Shown in pieces: positions 1 through 12,100 of a stretch of DNA of 64,000 nucleotides. Position 1 is the first letter of the stretch, and every line of letters starts with the position of its first letter. Source of the stretch: Thuidium tamariscinum (Eukaryota > Streptophyta > Bryopsida > Hypnales > Thuidiaceae). The translations under genes and the position numbers were made by a program. Below the pieces are notes generated by a model. It had not been told where the DNA came from. It made no database searches and saw only the letters and a list, made by a program, of their open reading frames with translations. The stretch lies in contig OX344753.2 of assembly GCA_947034885.2 (NCBI GenBank), forward strand, positions 24,196,347 to 24,260,346, read 5' to 3'.

Positions 1-835
1 AAACCACCCTGCTCTAAGGATGTAATCTTAGATCAAACCGTATAATGTATTTCCATAAGGGAGATTCTTCAACCTAACAAAAAATCAAACTCATCCAACG
101 GTACAAATTGCTATAAATAAGGTAAAAGGTCCATAAATCAACCTTTTAAGGGCTAGAATTGAATTTTTGGGAGGTGGAACATCTTTAAATATTTTTTTAG
201 TAAATTTTTCTTGAGAGGAAAGTAGAATATGTATCTAACCCAAGTCGTTTTATATTTTTTTGAAGCTTTTAGAAATTAGTTACAAATTTTTGAAGTTCAC
301 AAAAATGGTCATCTGTGGTCATCAAAAGCAATACCCTTCTAAAATGTGAAGATTTGGTACATTGAAGAAAGAAAAAGTACCTCTAAATCATGTTTACTTT
401 TAGAGCCTTGTTGGAATTAGAAATTGTTTTGTTTAATACTCAAAAATCAATTACCTGAATGACCCTTTAGAATTTGTGCTACATAAATTTCAATGCATAA
501 GTTTACTTTGGGAATTCATGAGGGTACAAAGCAATACTTATGCCTTGTCAAAACATTAAGATACAAAAAAATCTCACAAATTGGTTGATGTTTTTTCATA
601 TTTTTGTTGAATACTTCCTAGTTGAAGGTTCAGGCCATTTGAGTTTGCAACCTCATAGCTAATGCATTAGTGGTCCAATTCTCTTGAAATTGGTTTTGTT
701 TGAAGCACATGAAGACACTCTAATTGAGTTGTTCTTTGAGATTTTTGTGATCAAATGTATTTTGAACAATATTAGACCAAAAGTGCAAAAATCAACCCAA
801 AAGTGGTCAACCGGGCACTAAAGGGTTAAGAAATG
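1..835 (+). repeat. Left arm of a long inverted repeat
   Basis: This arm is the reverse complement, with scattered mismatches, of about 3170-3985. For example the block around 15-170 reappears inverted around 3830-3980, and the block at 640-830 reappears inverted at 3170-3370. The left limit may lie outside the window. No open frame of note lies in it. The pair looks like the arms of a foldback-type element whose centre was later opened by the LTR-like insertion at 1084-3128. Confidence 0.85.
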
Positions 836-1083
836 AAGTTACTTGAACAACCAAATTTAAACCAAAGTAAATATATGATGATACTACAATTCAACATAAT
901 GCTTAAGAAAAAACTTTACTTACTCAAAAATATAACCAAGTGTAGAAACCATGACTAAACAAAGTTAGAGTGGGAAAATTTCTACCAAATTAGACAATAT
1001 CTTGTACTAAGGTGAAATTTGATAGGTGAAGAGTTGATAGGTTCATTTACTTTGAAGCAAAATTTTAAAACATTTGAAAACGC

Positions 1084-3128
1084 TGTCGGGTAGAGAGGAG
1101 CGCGCTTAGGGAACATGCGGAGTGTCTGGCTGCAAGTCGTTGAGTCAGTGACAGGTAATGTCGAAAACTCGAATCTTCACTCAATCTTCACTTCAATCTT
1201 CTATAGGCCTATCTTGTGGTGACTCTATGGGGCCAAGGGTAAGGGTGTGTAATAAGAAACAAGGCTTCGGACGGGTAAAACGGGACGGCCAACACGAGTG
1301 ACCGTCCGGATGATGGGCCCCTAAACTTCAAACCCACGATGACCAGGAAGCGTCTTTCATCAATGAGAACAACATAAAAGATCGACCATGTGGGCCATTA
1401 ACCCCACTTCGTCGCCACAAACACAAAACGGGGCTAATAACTGTCATAAGAATGACTCCATAGCCTGCAACCAAGTTTATGATGCAAAAATTGAAATAAC
1501 AACTAGCCTCCAAAACCGGCTGGAAAAAACAAGAAAATCACAACGAGCCTCCAAAACCGGCTAAGAAAAACAAGCCACAAGCCACATACACGAATCTTCA
1601 ATCTTCTCCCCCCTTGAGTCCCAAATCTTCAACCTTGAGTCTTGAAAACTTCTTTCACTTTCAAACTTGAAGAAATCTTAACAAGAACTAAGTAAAACTA
1701 AGTTCCATACAAGTTGCGACCTTCCATTCAGTGTCACAGGTGCTCTAAGAACTCAAATGCTAAGTGCTTTAGCAATTTAGAAAGCTAAGAGCACGAACTA
1801 ATCACTCACAAAATTTGAGCCTATTCTAAGATACTGTCCAAAAGTTATATGAGAGCAAAGTTGAGGTCCTCCTCTTTCTTCTTAAACAATCATTGTCTCT
1901 TTAAATCTCAATAACTTTTGATTTAAAACTCCAAATACTAAGTGTGAGAGCAATTTAGAAAGCTCTCACTAATATCTATAACTTGTGAAAATATCACAAT
2001 GATCTAAGATACTGTCCAAAAGTTATGAAAGGTAGAGTCTCGGCCTTCTCAAATAAGAAGGTATGGAATTCCCCAACCTTTGATACTACATAACTTTTGC
2101 ATTACAACTCCAATTCATACAAATAAACTCAATTTGAAAAGATAAAATGATGATCTATCATGTCTCAAAGTTTCAATTCCATAAAAGAAACTGACCAAAA
2201 GTTGTGGGCGTTGAAGATACGGCCTCCCTCCTTGAAGTCCAAGCTCCACTCCAAAGTTTGTCACCTCATAACTTTTTGATAAAAACTCTAAATGGTAAGT
2301 CTAAAAAACTCATATCTTTTTAGAAAGATACACACAAGGACAATACACCCTTCAAATCTCAAGTCAAACAAACAAGTATTACAAAAGTTATAGCTTGTTG
2401 AAGCCTCTGCCCTCTCAATGGAGATCCTTGGGTCTTCACAATTTCAAGCTTTCATAACTTTTGACTCTCAACTCCAAATTCAACTTGTGAACACTCTTTG
2501 AAAATCTCTAAACACAAGGAATGTCATGCCAAAATTTCATTACTCAATTCTTCATGCTCAATGAGCTACATCAACCCGAAATTCGGCCAAAACTCTCCAA
2601 AACACACACACATTTCTCTCTCTCCACACACCAACTAACCAAAAAAAACTCCTCCTGAAAAAACTCTCCAAACTCCCCTAAAAGGAGGAAGAAGATCATT
2701 CACCAACCCTAAGTTAAGTGGGAGATGTCCAAATGGATGTCCAAATGGATCTCCAAACAACTATTGGTCAAAGGAAAAGAACGAGAACATAAGTTTAAGT
2801 TTACTCTCCAAAGCCAATGAAACTCAAGATCAAACTAAAAAATAAACTAATTCTAACTCATAATCTTATCTTATCTTCTAAACATATGGATAAAATTTAA
2901 GATTAAAATGAGATATTAAACTTCAACTAAACTAAATGGAGGTAAAAACTAAAGTCAAAGAAGAATCCTAAGACTCTAAATCTCATGACTTCATAAAAAC
3001 CCTCCAGTTCAACATTTTAGTGTTGAACTTCAAACCTAAATATAGATTCTAGAACTTGAATTCTAAAATCTAATTTAAATATAAAATGCGTATACATTTT
3101 AAATAGTATACTTATTTACATCACGACA
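1084..3128 (+). mobile_element. LTR-like element, copy 1 (probable solo LTR)
   Basis: A 2045 bp unit starts TGTCGGGTAG and ends CACGACA, so it has the TG...CA ends and the TGTCG/CGACA terminal inverted repeat usual for LTRs. It is flanked on both sides by ACGC (1080-1083 and 3129-3132). A second copy in opposite orientation lies at 46241-48251. Both lack any gag or pol frame, which fits a solo LTR or a non-autonomous LTR element. The short antisense frame near 1328-1513 is not conserved coding sequence and was not called. Confidence 0.75.
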
Positions 3129-3169
3129 ACGCTTTCTATAAGATACCCTAGGTCAAAGTTTGTCATGTT

Positions 3170-3985
3170 AGTTTAACCTTTTAGTGATTGGTTGACCACT
3201 TTTGGGTTGATTTTTGCACTCTTGGTTTAATATTGTTCAAAATACATTTGATCACAATAATATCAAAGAGTAATGCAGTTAGAGTGTCTTCATGTGCTTC
3301 AAACAAAACCAATTTCAAGAGAATTGGAGTATTAATGCATTAGCTATGAGGTTGCAAATTCAAATGGCCTAGACCCTCAAATGGGAAGTGTTCAACAAAA
3401 ATACAAAAAAATATCAACCAATATGTGAGATTTTTTGGTATCTTGATGTCTTGACAAGACATAAGTATTGCTTTGTAATCTCATGAATGCCCAAAGTAAA
3501 CTTATGCATTGAAATTTATGTAGCGCAAATTCTAAAGGGTCATTTAAGTCATTGATTTTTGAGGGTTAAGGGAAACAACTCAAATTTCAACAAGGCTACA
3601 TGATTTAGAGGTACATTTTGCTTTCTTCAATGTACCAAATCTTCACATTTTAGAAGGGTATTGCTTTTGATGACTACAAATGACCATTTTTTGTGAACTT
3701 CAAAAATTTGTAACTAATTTCAAAAAACTTCAAAAAATATGAAACAACTTGGTTTAGATGCCTATTCTACTTTCTTCTTGAGAAAAATTTAGTGAAAAAC
3801 ATTTAAAGATGTTTCACCTCTCCAGAATTCAATTCTAGCCCTTAAAAGGTTGATTTATGAACCTTCTACCTTATTTATAGCAATTTGTAATGTTGGATGA
3901 GTTTGATTTTTTGTTAGGTTGAAGAATCTTCCTTATGGAAATACTTTATGCAGTTTGATCTAAGATTACATCCTTAGAATGGCCA
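3170..3985 (-). repeat. Right arm of the long inverted repeat
   Basis: Inverted partner of 1-835. Without the LTR-like insertion the arms would be separated by only about 290 bp, making a hairpin able to give a long double-stranded RNA. A more diverged third copy of part of the arm lies near 7440-7720. Confidence 0.85.
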
Positions 3986-6415
3986 CAAAATTCATTTTCT
4001 TGAAGAACTACACGTGCCATACAAATCAACCATGTTCACTAAAGGGTTAAGGTATCTTGAGAAGGATAGAAAGTCATTAGTACAAGGAAAATGTCTACTA
4101 AAGTTGGACAATTTTTATTTATTTTGGTACAAAAATTTACATTCAAGTATTTGAATAGTTGATCTATAATGTGGCTAAGTTTTAAGTTCTTTAGAGCTAT
4201 TGTCTTTCATTTACATTAGATCAAAGTTGGGTATGGCAATTCTTAGGGCATAATGGGAATTGTAGGATAGGAAATTAGGAAAAAGGGAGTTTTGAGGGTA
4301 GGTTTATTATTCTTTAGGGTATCTAAGATTATATACAAAAAAATTTCATAGAAAAGGCCTTGAGCTATTCCAAGTCTAATAGCAAATTTAGGTAACAATC
4401 TTGATCACAATGGTGAGCCAATTCTCATGCTCAAGTTTAAAGCCTCCATCATCGCCAAACAACAAGCTAGTTTAATTACAAAGTATCCTATCCCATCTTC
4501 ACCTTAAAAAGCTTTGAATGGCAAACTAATGGCATGATCTTTTAATAGTCCTTTTCATCTAAATTATTTGCTTTCAATCAATAGTTACTTCATTTGTTTG
4601 GAATTAGAATTTGTACTGGTTGGTTCATTTGGAGGGATTTTTGGTTAGGTCAAGTACCTTAAGTCAAATACTTTTGGGATTGAAGGATAAATATATTCAA
4701 AGGTTTATGATTTGAAAAATTGAGAGATTGGTTAGATGATCATGTGTGTGAATTCATATTGTATGCACTTGTATGCAAATATTACGATGATCAATGCTAA
4801 GGAAGGGAGATTCATGGTGATAAGATCATTTTAACATTCCAAAAACCAAAGCAACATTAACAAGGCTTAGAATTGTAGTGCACACAAGAATTTGTGAATT
4901 TAAACTATGACAATATATCCAATAGATATTAGGGTTTAGGATTGAAGATGTAGAGATTTCAACATTAAAATGTTTATGGATTTTTGTAATGGAAATTTTG
5001 AATTTTTTCAAAAGCAAAAACTATACATATACCTCTTTGAAATTTTTGAATGTAAAAGTTTTACAACCAATAGGAAATTGTGTATCCCTTTCAAATGTTT
5101 TTTGAAAGCTAGGATACAAATGATAAAAGGACACATGTATCCCTTCTTGTTTTTCTCAAAAACAACAGTTCAATTATTACAATTTAATTTCTCTAATAGC
5201 CTCTCATGGATGCATTTGGAATTGTATTTTGACAATTTTGGCTTTAAAAAAACACTTGTGATGCAAGCTTTCACAAGCACTTTGTAATGCTAAAATCTAG
5301 GTACTACAATGCTTGAGAGATGAAGCCAAGAGAAGATAGACGCCATGTTTGGATGTCACTACCTTTGAACAAAGATGCCCTTTATGAGCAATAAGCTATG
5401 TTTCATTCAACTACAAAGGCTAATTCAAAGCAAGTCATGAGCCCACCTTCTATATAGAATCCACTTATTAGGCTATGGCAAATATTTAGTGCTTTCAAAT
5501 ATTCCTTCAAGCCTAGTTATTAATTGTTATTACTGATCCTAAATTTTAGACATGGCTTGGAAGTAAATTAGCATCGTTATAAAGGATTTAGGGTCTTTAT
5601 AGGAAATGAAGGATAGGTGATAGTAATGAATTTTTTCTTTATTTTATTTCTACAATAGTGTTGCCAAAAAATCTAAACTTTTGAGAAGTACTTTTGTTGT
5701 TAGGTGGTAAATGGTGTGAAGACTTTAAGTACTTTATAGCTTTGTAAATAGTATCCTAGTCAAGATCCAATGTTTATTATATTTGAATACTGTAATTAGT
5801 ATATAGAAATAATTAGTATACACAATGTAGTCATTGGAGGATGAAGAATGTTGCTCCTACATTTTGAACCTCAATAGTAGATCAAGTTATCCTACAATCT
5901 TTAGTTTTTGAAAATTTTGAAAATGCTTTGTATTGTATTTTGTGACATGCACTCTATTTTTGCACATTGCATTCAAACACTCCATTTAGGTATATATCAC
6001 ATTGAGCATGTTATTAAATATGGTATATGCTTCTATATAGTTTTATTTCTCACATAACTTTGTATTTCTAGAAAGTACTTTGGTTATGAAAGTGGTTTGT
6101 ATTTGAAACTTGTTTTAGTTTCAAACCACTTAATACTTAAACTTGCTTTTGGTTTCAAAGTATTTATATTTGCAACAATTAGTTTCTTGAATTTCCTACT
6201 TCTTTTGTATCATTTTTATGTGTAGTTTTCAAAGATGAATTTCCCTATGACCCCATCAAGTGTTTAAAAAAATTGTTGCTATTCTTTATTTTAAATGAAT
6301 ATAGAGTATATAAAATTAGTGCAAAAATAAAAATAAAAATAAAATATAGGGTGTATGAATCGAAAAGAATTTAGAATTAAAGTAAAGATAGTCCTATCAA
6401 AATTTACTTACATAG
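3986..6415. other. AT-rich intergenic stretch, no gene seen
   Basis: Low-GC sequence with no splice-compatible coding blocks and no recognisable RNA gene. The 105-codon frame at 4970-5287 is composed of low-complexity Phe/Lys/Asn codons typical of chance frames in AT-rich DNA. Confidence 0.6.
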
Positions 6416-6703
6416 CCCAAATTTAATAAGGGCTTGGTTGTATAGTACTCATGTCTATTCCAAGATGTACATCCTATATGGTACCCTACTTGAGGTTTTT
6501 ACAATTGTACCTTGGCATGTCAAGTTGCATGGTTACATGAAATTTTGGAAATATACTTTACCCAAATTTAATAAGGGCTTGGTTGCATAGTATTCATATT
6601 TGTCCCAAGATGTACATCCTATATAGTATCCTAGTTGAGGTTTTTACAGTTGTACCTTGGCATGTCAAGTTGCATGGTCAAATGAAATTTTGGAAATATA
6701 CTT
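6416..6703. repeat. Tandem duplication, two units of about 145 bp
   Basis: The unit beginning CCCAAATTTAATAAGGG at 6416 is repeated from 6561 at roughly 90 percent identity by eye, through the shared block containing ACCTTGGCATGTCAAGTTGC. No coding content. Confidence 0.85.
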
Positions 6704-7439
6704 GTTGACTAATTTGTTTTAATGTTCCCTTTGATGTGAACATACTAATGTTGAATGTCCAAGTGTGATTTGTCATGTGTAGGTTTAATGTGTACTTAGA
6801 ATTTTCATTTTGATTTTCAAATTTGTTTGAGGGTTGTGAAATGCATGTTTTTTTTCTTTGGATTGAAAATTCCAAATTCACAATACTTATATTGGCTACT
6901 TATGTTGGATGTCAGAGTGTCTTTTGTTGTTTGAAGGTCCATTGAAAATAATTAGTTTTGCTTATGCCATGTGGAAATATTTTGTAGATGTAATTTAAAA
7001 AAATCCTTGCAAGCTACTTTCTCTCCATTAATGATGCCCAAATCTTGTAAAACTTGCTCTAAATCCACTAATTAGCTTGTAATAAATCTAAAAACTTCAA
7101 AAAATTAGTCTAATGTAAGTTTGTAATGAATGTGTTTAACCTATGCATGCTACTTGTATAGCCAACACTAGCATGTATAATTTTATTAAATCCAAAAAAT
7201 CAGCATGAGATTTAGCCATGATGAAATAGTAGGAAATCATCCAATTTTACATTGTAAAAACACACGCACAGCCGGCCACCATTTGGGGTATAGAAAAAAC
7301 TAAGGTTGCTTGACTTGGCTCACCCAAAATCGTTTTCCACAATTCCAAGTATTTTTTTTCCCTGGTGATTTGGAGCAAAATTGCACCAAATTTTTTGGCC
7401 TGGTATCAAGCCTATAAGGTAGGAGGTCCTAAAATGGAC
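6704..7439. other. AT-rich intergenic stretch, nothing recognised
   Basis: I see no gene, RNA or element termini here. The small antisense frame at 6678-6881 overlaps the duplication and is not supported. Confidence 0.5.
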
Positions 7440-7720
7440 CACTTAGCAGCTAATTTGCATTTGGGGGAAGCTAAAACTCCTTGAAGTATTTTTCAATAAA
7501 TTTTCATCAAAAGAAAAATGGAATTGACATCTAATCCAAGTTGTTTCATATTTTTTAGACCTTTGAGGAATTAGTTACAAATTTTTCAAGTTGCAGAAAA
7601 GTTCATTTCAGTGGGCTCTTAAATGGATCACCTTGTCAAATGTAGACTGCTTGTACATTGAAGACTGCAAAATGTACCTCTAGAGCTTGTTCCATTCTAG
7701 AGCCTGTGCCATTTTTAAAC
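7440..7720 (+). repeat. Diverged partial copy of the 1-835 repeat arm
   Basis: Blocks such as GAATTAGTTACAAATTTTTC and the TACATTGAAGA...GTACCTCTA pair occur in the same order as in the left arm at about 150-400. So the arm sequence is an interspersed repeat and not unique to the 4 kb foldback. Confidence 0.6.
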
Positions 7721-7978
7721 CTCCTACCTTAGAAAATAAACAGTAAAATTTTGGACAAAATCCCTAGTAAACTTCAATTTTTTTTTAAATGGATGAAAAG
7801 AGAATGATAGATATGTATTGTCTCCTAATACGATATTTTCTATCCAATATATGGAAGAATGTTGAGATTTGGAGCTCTACAATAAAATGAAATATCGCCA
7901 CTGTGGCACTTTATAAGAAATGAAAAAAACAAAACACTGGCACTTCCAATGAAAAAGCCCTGAGGCCTAACTGCCTAA

Positions 7979-8427
7979 GAGCATCCCCATGGGGACACGG
8001 CCAAAGACTCAAACTCAGTATTTGGCCGAGTGGAGTCAAAAAAACTTCCCCACGGCATGCAAGAAGAGGCTCAAAATTTGCCTGAGCCCGGCCAAAATTG
8101 AAGAAGAAACGGCCAAATGGTGAACATTGGCCGTGGCTCTCCAAGCGATTTGGCACAATTCTCAAGCTCCGAATTCATTAATTCAACACAATTCTCCCCA
8201 AAGATACACTTTTATATTCAAATAGTGAATGGGGCTCGGACTTCATTGATGGAGGATACTTGAATTCGGGGGGAGATTCTTTATGTTGCAATAAAATAAG
8301 GAAAAGAGACCGGGCCGTGTCTTCCCATACCGTGTTGCCCGTGGGGCTTTTCCTCGAAACATGGCCCGGCCTCTCTGAATGAGAGCTGAATTCCTGATAC
8401 AGCGTCCCCCAAGTGGTGGGGATGCTC
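7979..8427. mobile_element. PIF/Harbinger (Tourist-like) MITE
   Basis: The 449 bp element has terminal inverted repeats GAGCATCCCCA and TGGGGATGCTC and is flanked by the 3-bp duplication TAA (7976-7978, 8428-8430). TWA duplications and GAGCATC/GGGCATC-type ends are characteristic of plant PIF/Harbinger elements. It is more GC-rich than its surroundings, contains several GGCC-rich imperfect hairpins and encodes no transposase. It sits about 690 bp upstream of the MCTP start codon, so it may form part of that gene's 5' regulatory region. Confidence 0.85.
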
Positions 8428-8430
8428 TAA

Positions 8431-9115
8431 GCCCCTGCGCTCATGTTGACTAAGAGCAGTCAAACTAGACCCAGATTAAAAGTCATTAATAAACAGTGGC
8501 ACTGCAGCTGAACTTCTCTTCACGCGCTGACGGTTGAATTTGTCTAAACTGTAACTGTACCCAAAGTCACTGGAATAAATGAATGTTACCCGAGATAAAG
8601 CCGTTAGGTATCTGTACGAACATGGAATACCAAATACCGTCCTAATACATACGTACTGAGACCTGCTCAGGCTCTCCGAGTTCAGGCCAGAGGCAGACAG
8701 AGCCATTGGGTGAAGAAGGCGGAGCGCGCCAGGATGTGCACTCCCAGAATTTGAATCGCAGTTGCACCACGAGCACCAGATCGATCACCATCTGCCTTGA
8801 CTCGCAGTGACAATCGTGGTCGGACACCGAGAGCTTGCGGATTATCTGATCAGGCGCGTCGACGCTAGTTTTCAGTTGGCTCAAAGCCACGTTGCTTTCA
8901 GTGCTCCCGTTTGAGCTTCGGTGCAGGTGGAGTCGAGCCGCGTGGATTAGGGCTACTGGTGCGGCAAAGGGGAGGCTTCGAGTGCAATTGATGGAAAAAA
9001 GTAGAGATCTGGGCTGAGTACAGGTGGGCGGTGGGGGATCGGGGTGGTGCAGCATGTGTTGGTTGAGTTGTAATGCTTGTGGGTAGATCCGTGGTGGTAG
9101 TGGAGTTGCTTAGCC
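8431..9115 (+). promoter_or_regulatory. GC-richer upstream / 5' UTR region of the MCTP gene
   Basis: Base composition changes sharply from AT-rich to mixed or GC-rich before the ATG at 9116. The start context TTAGCCATGGC has a favourable G at +4. I see no convincing TATA box at a fixed spacing, so no transcription start is assigned. The several minus-strand frames of 60-137 codons here are GC-rich shadow frames without homology that I recognise. Confidence 0.4.
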
Positions 9116-12100
9116 ATGGCAATTGGTCGGAAGCTTCTGGTGGAGGTGACCTCGGCTAGGGATCTTATGCCCAAGGATGGCCAAGGTTCATCGAATGCTT
9201 ACTGTGTGGTGTGTGGGATCTCCCCCTCTTTTGCTTTTGCTGCTGTATTCCCTAGTCTTGTTGGAATCATGTGGCTAGTGCAATGCCAATGTAGGAAATT
9301 GGTTCAGGGTGTAGAGATTAGAATGTTCGGTGGTTTTTCATGGCTTGCCTGTTTCTCACCTTCCGTTCGATTTCTGTCGATGTGGGAGGCTTCACGATTG
9401 TTTTCGTTGCCGTTGTGTAGACGTGGATTTCTAACGTTTTTGCCTCACAGTTGGACTACGATGGCCAGCGGAAGCGAACGAAGGTTAAGAGCAAGGCGTT
9501 GGACCCCACATGGAATGAGAAGGTACAGTCACCTCCCTGCCCTTGTGGTTTTATGCAGTGATCGATTACTGTGCAGTATCCCTCCTTGAGTGACGTCCCA
9601 ATTTCAACTTACAAATCCATGTTCACGTCTACTAGCCGTTCACTTACTCTAGTTTAGGAATCGCACTCCTAAACACTTGCTGGAACTAATTCTAAGGTCA
9701 TTAGCATCTAGGGGCATAATTAGACACCAATCTCGCTCAGTAGGAGCGAAATTCCGTGTTCGCTTGCTAGTTAGGGAACACCTAGTACTTGTTCAGTGAG
9801 AGACTGTCGCTGTCCATTTCATTTCTGGGGTCAGGTGTCTCCAAAATGATTCTCGAGTTCAGGAGGTGTTTTTCTGTAATTTTAGTGTCCTATAACACCA
9901 TACACGCAATACCGTTCAGCAATCGGATCTCTTCCGTTACTACTGCATTAGGTCGAAGTTAGGTTGTTTGGGTCGTTGGGTTGGTATACTAGCACGTCTG
10001 AACGCGCGGGACATGTGAACTCCTCTAAGGGACACAAGTCTGCGATTACTGCTTAGAATAGTCTTTGTTTCCGTCATACATTCTCTATGTTTCATAAGCT
10101 GGGAGCAGTAGCATTTTTTAACATGTCGAGGGTACCTGCTACCGGTGATCTTGATATTCATCCTACCACACTGCACCAGTCTTGCAAGTCTGTGTTTTGT
10201 AGTAGGTCACAGAGCATCAGTATCCAACAGGAATGGTACTCAAAGCTGGAGAAATTCTCTTTATACTTCTTCAGTGGACACTAAAGGATTCAGATACTAT
10301 GCCGCGTTTTGGAATGTCCGTCATGGTTGTGGAGACGCCAGAGTCGTCCCAGAAATGACTGATTGCACATTCAGGGTTCACGATGCAAGCTGTTGGCCAT
10401 TTGAAGCCCCATGAGGTGCGCTTGAAGTGAGAGGCTGCTGAGCTCTGCCTCATCTCGAAGATAGAGTGTGACGTTTGATTTGATTTCCTGCCGGACTTGG
10501 AATCGAAACTCAAAGTGAATGAACAGGAATCACGTGCCATTTCTGGCCTAGCTCAAGTACTCATCGGCACAACCAATATTCGTGCTTCTCTGGAGGATCT
10601 CAAATGCCTGAGATGAGCTAGAAAGAGTTGACCTTACCGTGTCTACGAATTTCATGCTCGCTGGCTGAGATTCTACCTCTGCTAGCGGACCCGAATCAAA
10701 TATAATGAATTCTACCTAGATCTTCCTTACCAGGACTTGTTCTCATCCACTGGCAGTGACAAATTATGTAATCTTTGCGCTAGAGGCTTTTGGGTCACTT
10801 TCGATTGGCTCTCCACGTTTTGGTGTTGGTGAGAACTGATGATTGAAGGCCGTCATATGCCAGAGAACTGACAGCAGCAGATGGCGATTAAGTTCTTCAG
10901 ATCTTGTTTGTGCAGTTCGAATTTGAGATTCTGGACCCCTCCATGCCTGGAGACCTGGAAATCAACGTCCAGAATGACCGAAATAGTGGGACGGGAAGGC
11001 GGAGCAGTTTTCTGGGACGAGTGGTGGTTCCTGTGAACACCGTGCCTCCGAAAGCTGAGGCTGTGAAGTGGTATCCGTTGCAGAAACGCGGTCTGTTCTC
11101 CCACATCAAAGGGGACTTGGGGTGAGTTTTCGCTTGCGTTCCAGTTCCCTCTCCATTGTGCCAGTTGTGTACATTATTGCCTCGCAGACAGGATTTCCTC
11201 CCTGAGAGAGCTCTGATTCGAAGTTTCTATGGGAAGAGATATTACGAGTGGCTATGGCGTAGCTTTGTAGGCTTTGGTTATTGAATCTGATGAGTTGTTA
11301 GACTTGAAGCAAATGGAATGTATTTTGTGTCGTAGCTTGCATTGCCGAGTAGGTTCCTCACAGTTCATCGGCAAAGGTGACTCCGCCATGACTGGTAGTA
11401 ATCGTCACGTCATCCCTGCAGTTTTACCCCAGCCTTGGTTTTTTAGAACACATGGGGAGAGTGGGGCGGGTGGGTTGTGCATTGAGTGCAAGTTCAAGCA
11501 TTTTCTTATCTGGAGAAGTATTATGAGTGCTGATTAACCCCTTGCCCAAACAGGCTCAAAGTCTGGTGGGCGGTCAATGAGCCTGCCAAGGCGAAAGACG
11601 AGAAGAAGGGGAAGGAAGGAAAGGCTGATGGGACTCAGGAGGAGAAGAAGGAAGGAGGAGGAGGAGGTGGTGGGGGTAAGAAACAAAATAATAAGGACGG
11701 TGGTGGTGGCGACGCTGCTAGGGAAGAAAAGGCTATGGCCAAGGCAGGTGGTGATGACGAGAAGCCAAAAGGAGGTAACACAAGATTCCTGAAATTTCCA
11801 TTGGTCCTCTTGCCCGAAATGTGATGTACAAGTGGATGTTCCCGTATAAACTAGGACACATCTCGATTCAGGTTTTCCGTAGGTCTCCAAGTGTTTGCCG
11901 TTTTCACAGCAACTCGTGATTTTGTGGCAATTCGTTTGGGTGGTGAAGGGGGTGCGGTGGAGAACCCCATCGACAGTGTTGGAGTCCCTCGACCGAAAGA
12001 GGTGAGGAGAGAAGTGAAGGCCGACATGCAGCCAGGCCCTCCCCGTCCCTCTGTGATTACTGTCCCCGAGGCGGACTTCACTGTGAAGGAAACGAACCCA

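Noticed and set aside
1084..3128. A gene in the 2-kb repeated unit
   Set aside because: No conserved frame between its two copies; the termini are LTR-like.
4970..5287. 105-codon frame as a small gene
   Set aside because: Low-complexity, AT-driven codons, no motif, no support from context.
11534..11890. 118-codon minus-strand frame across MCTP exon 4
   Set aside because: Antisense shadow of the purine-rich linker exon.
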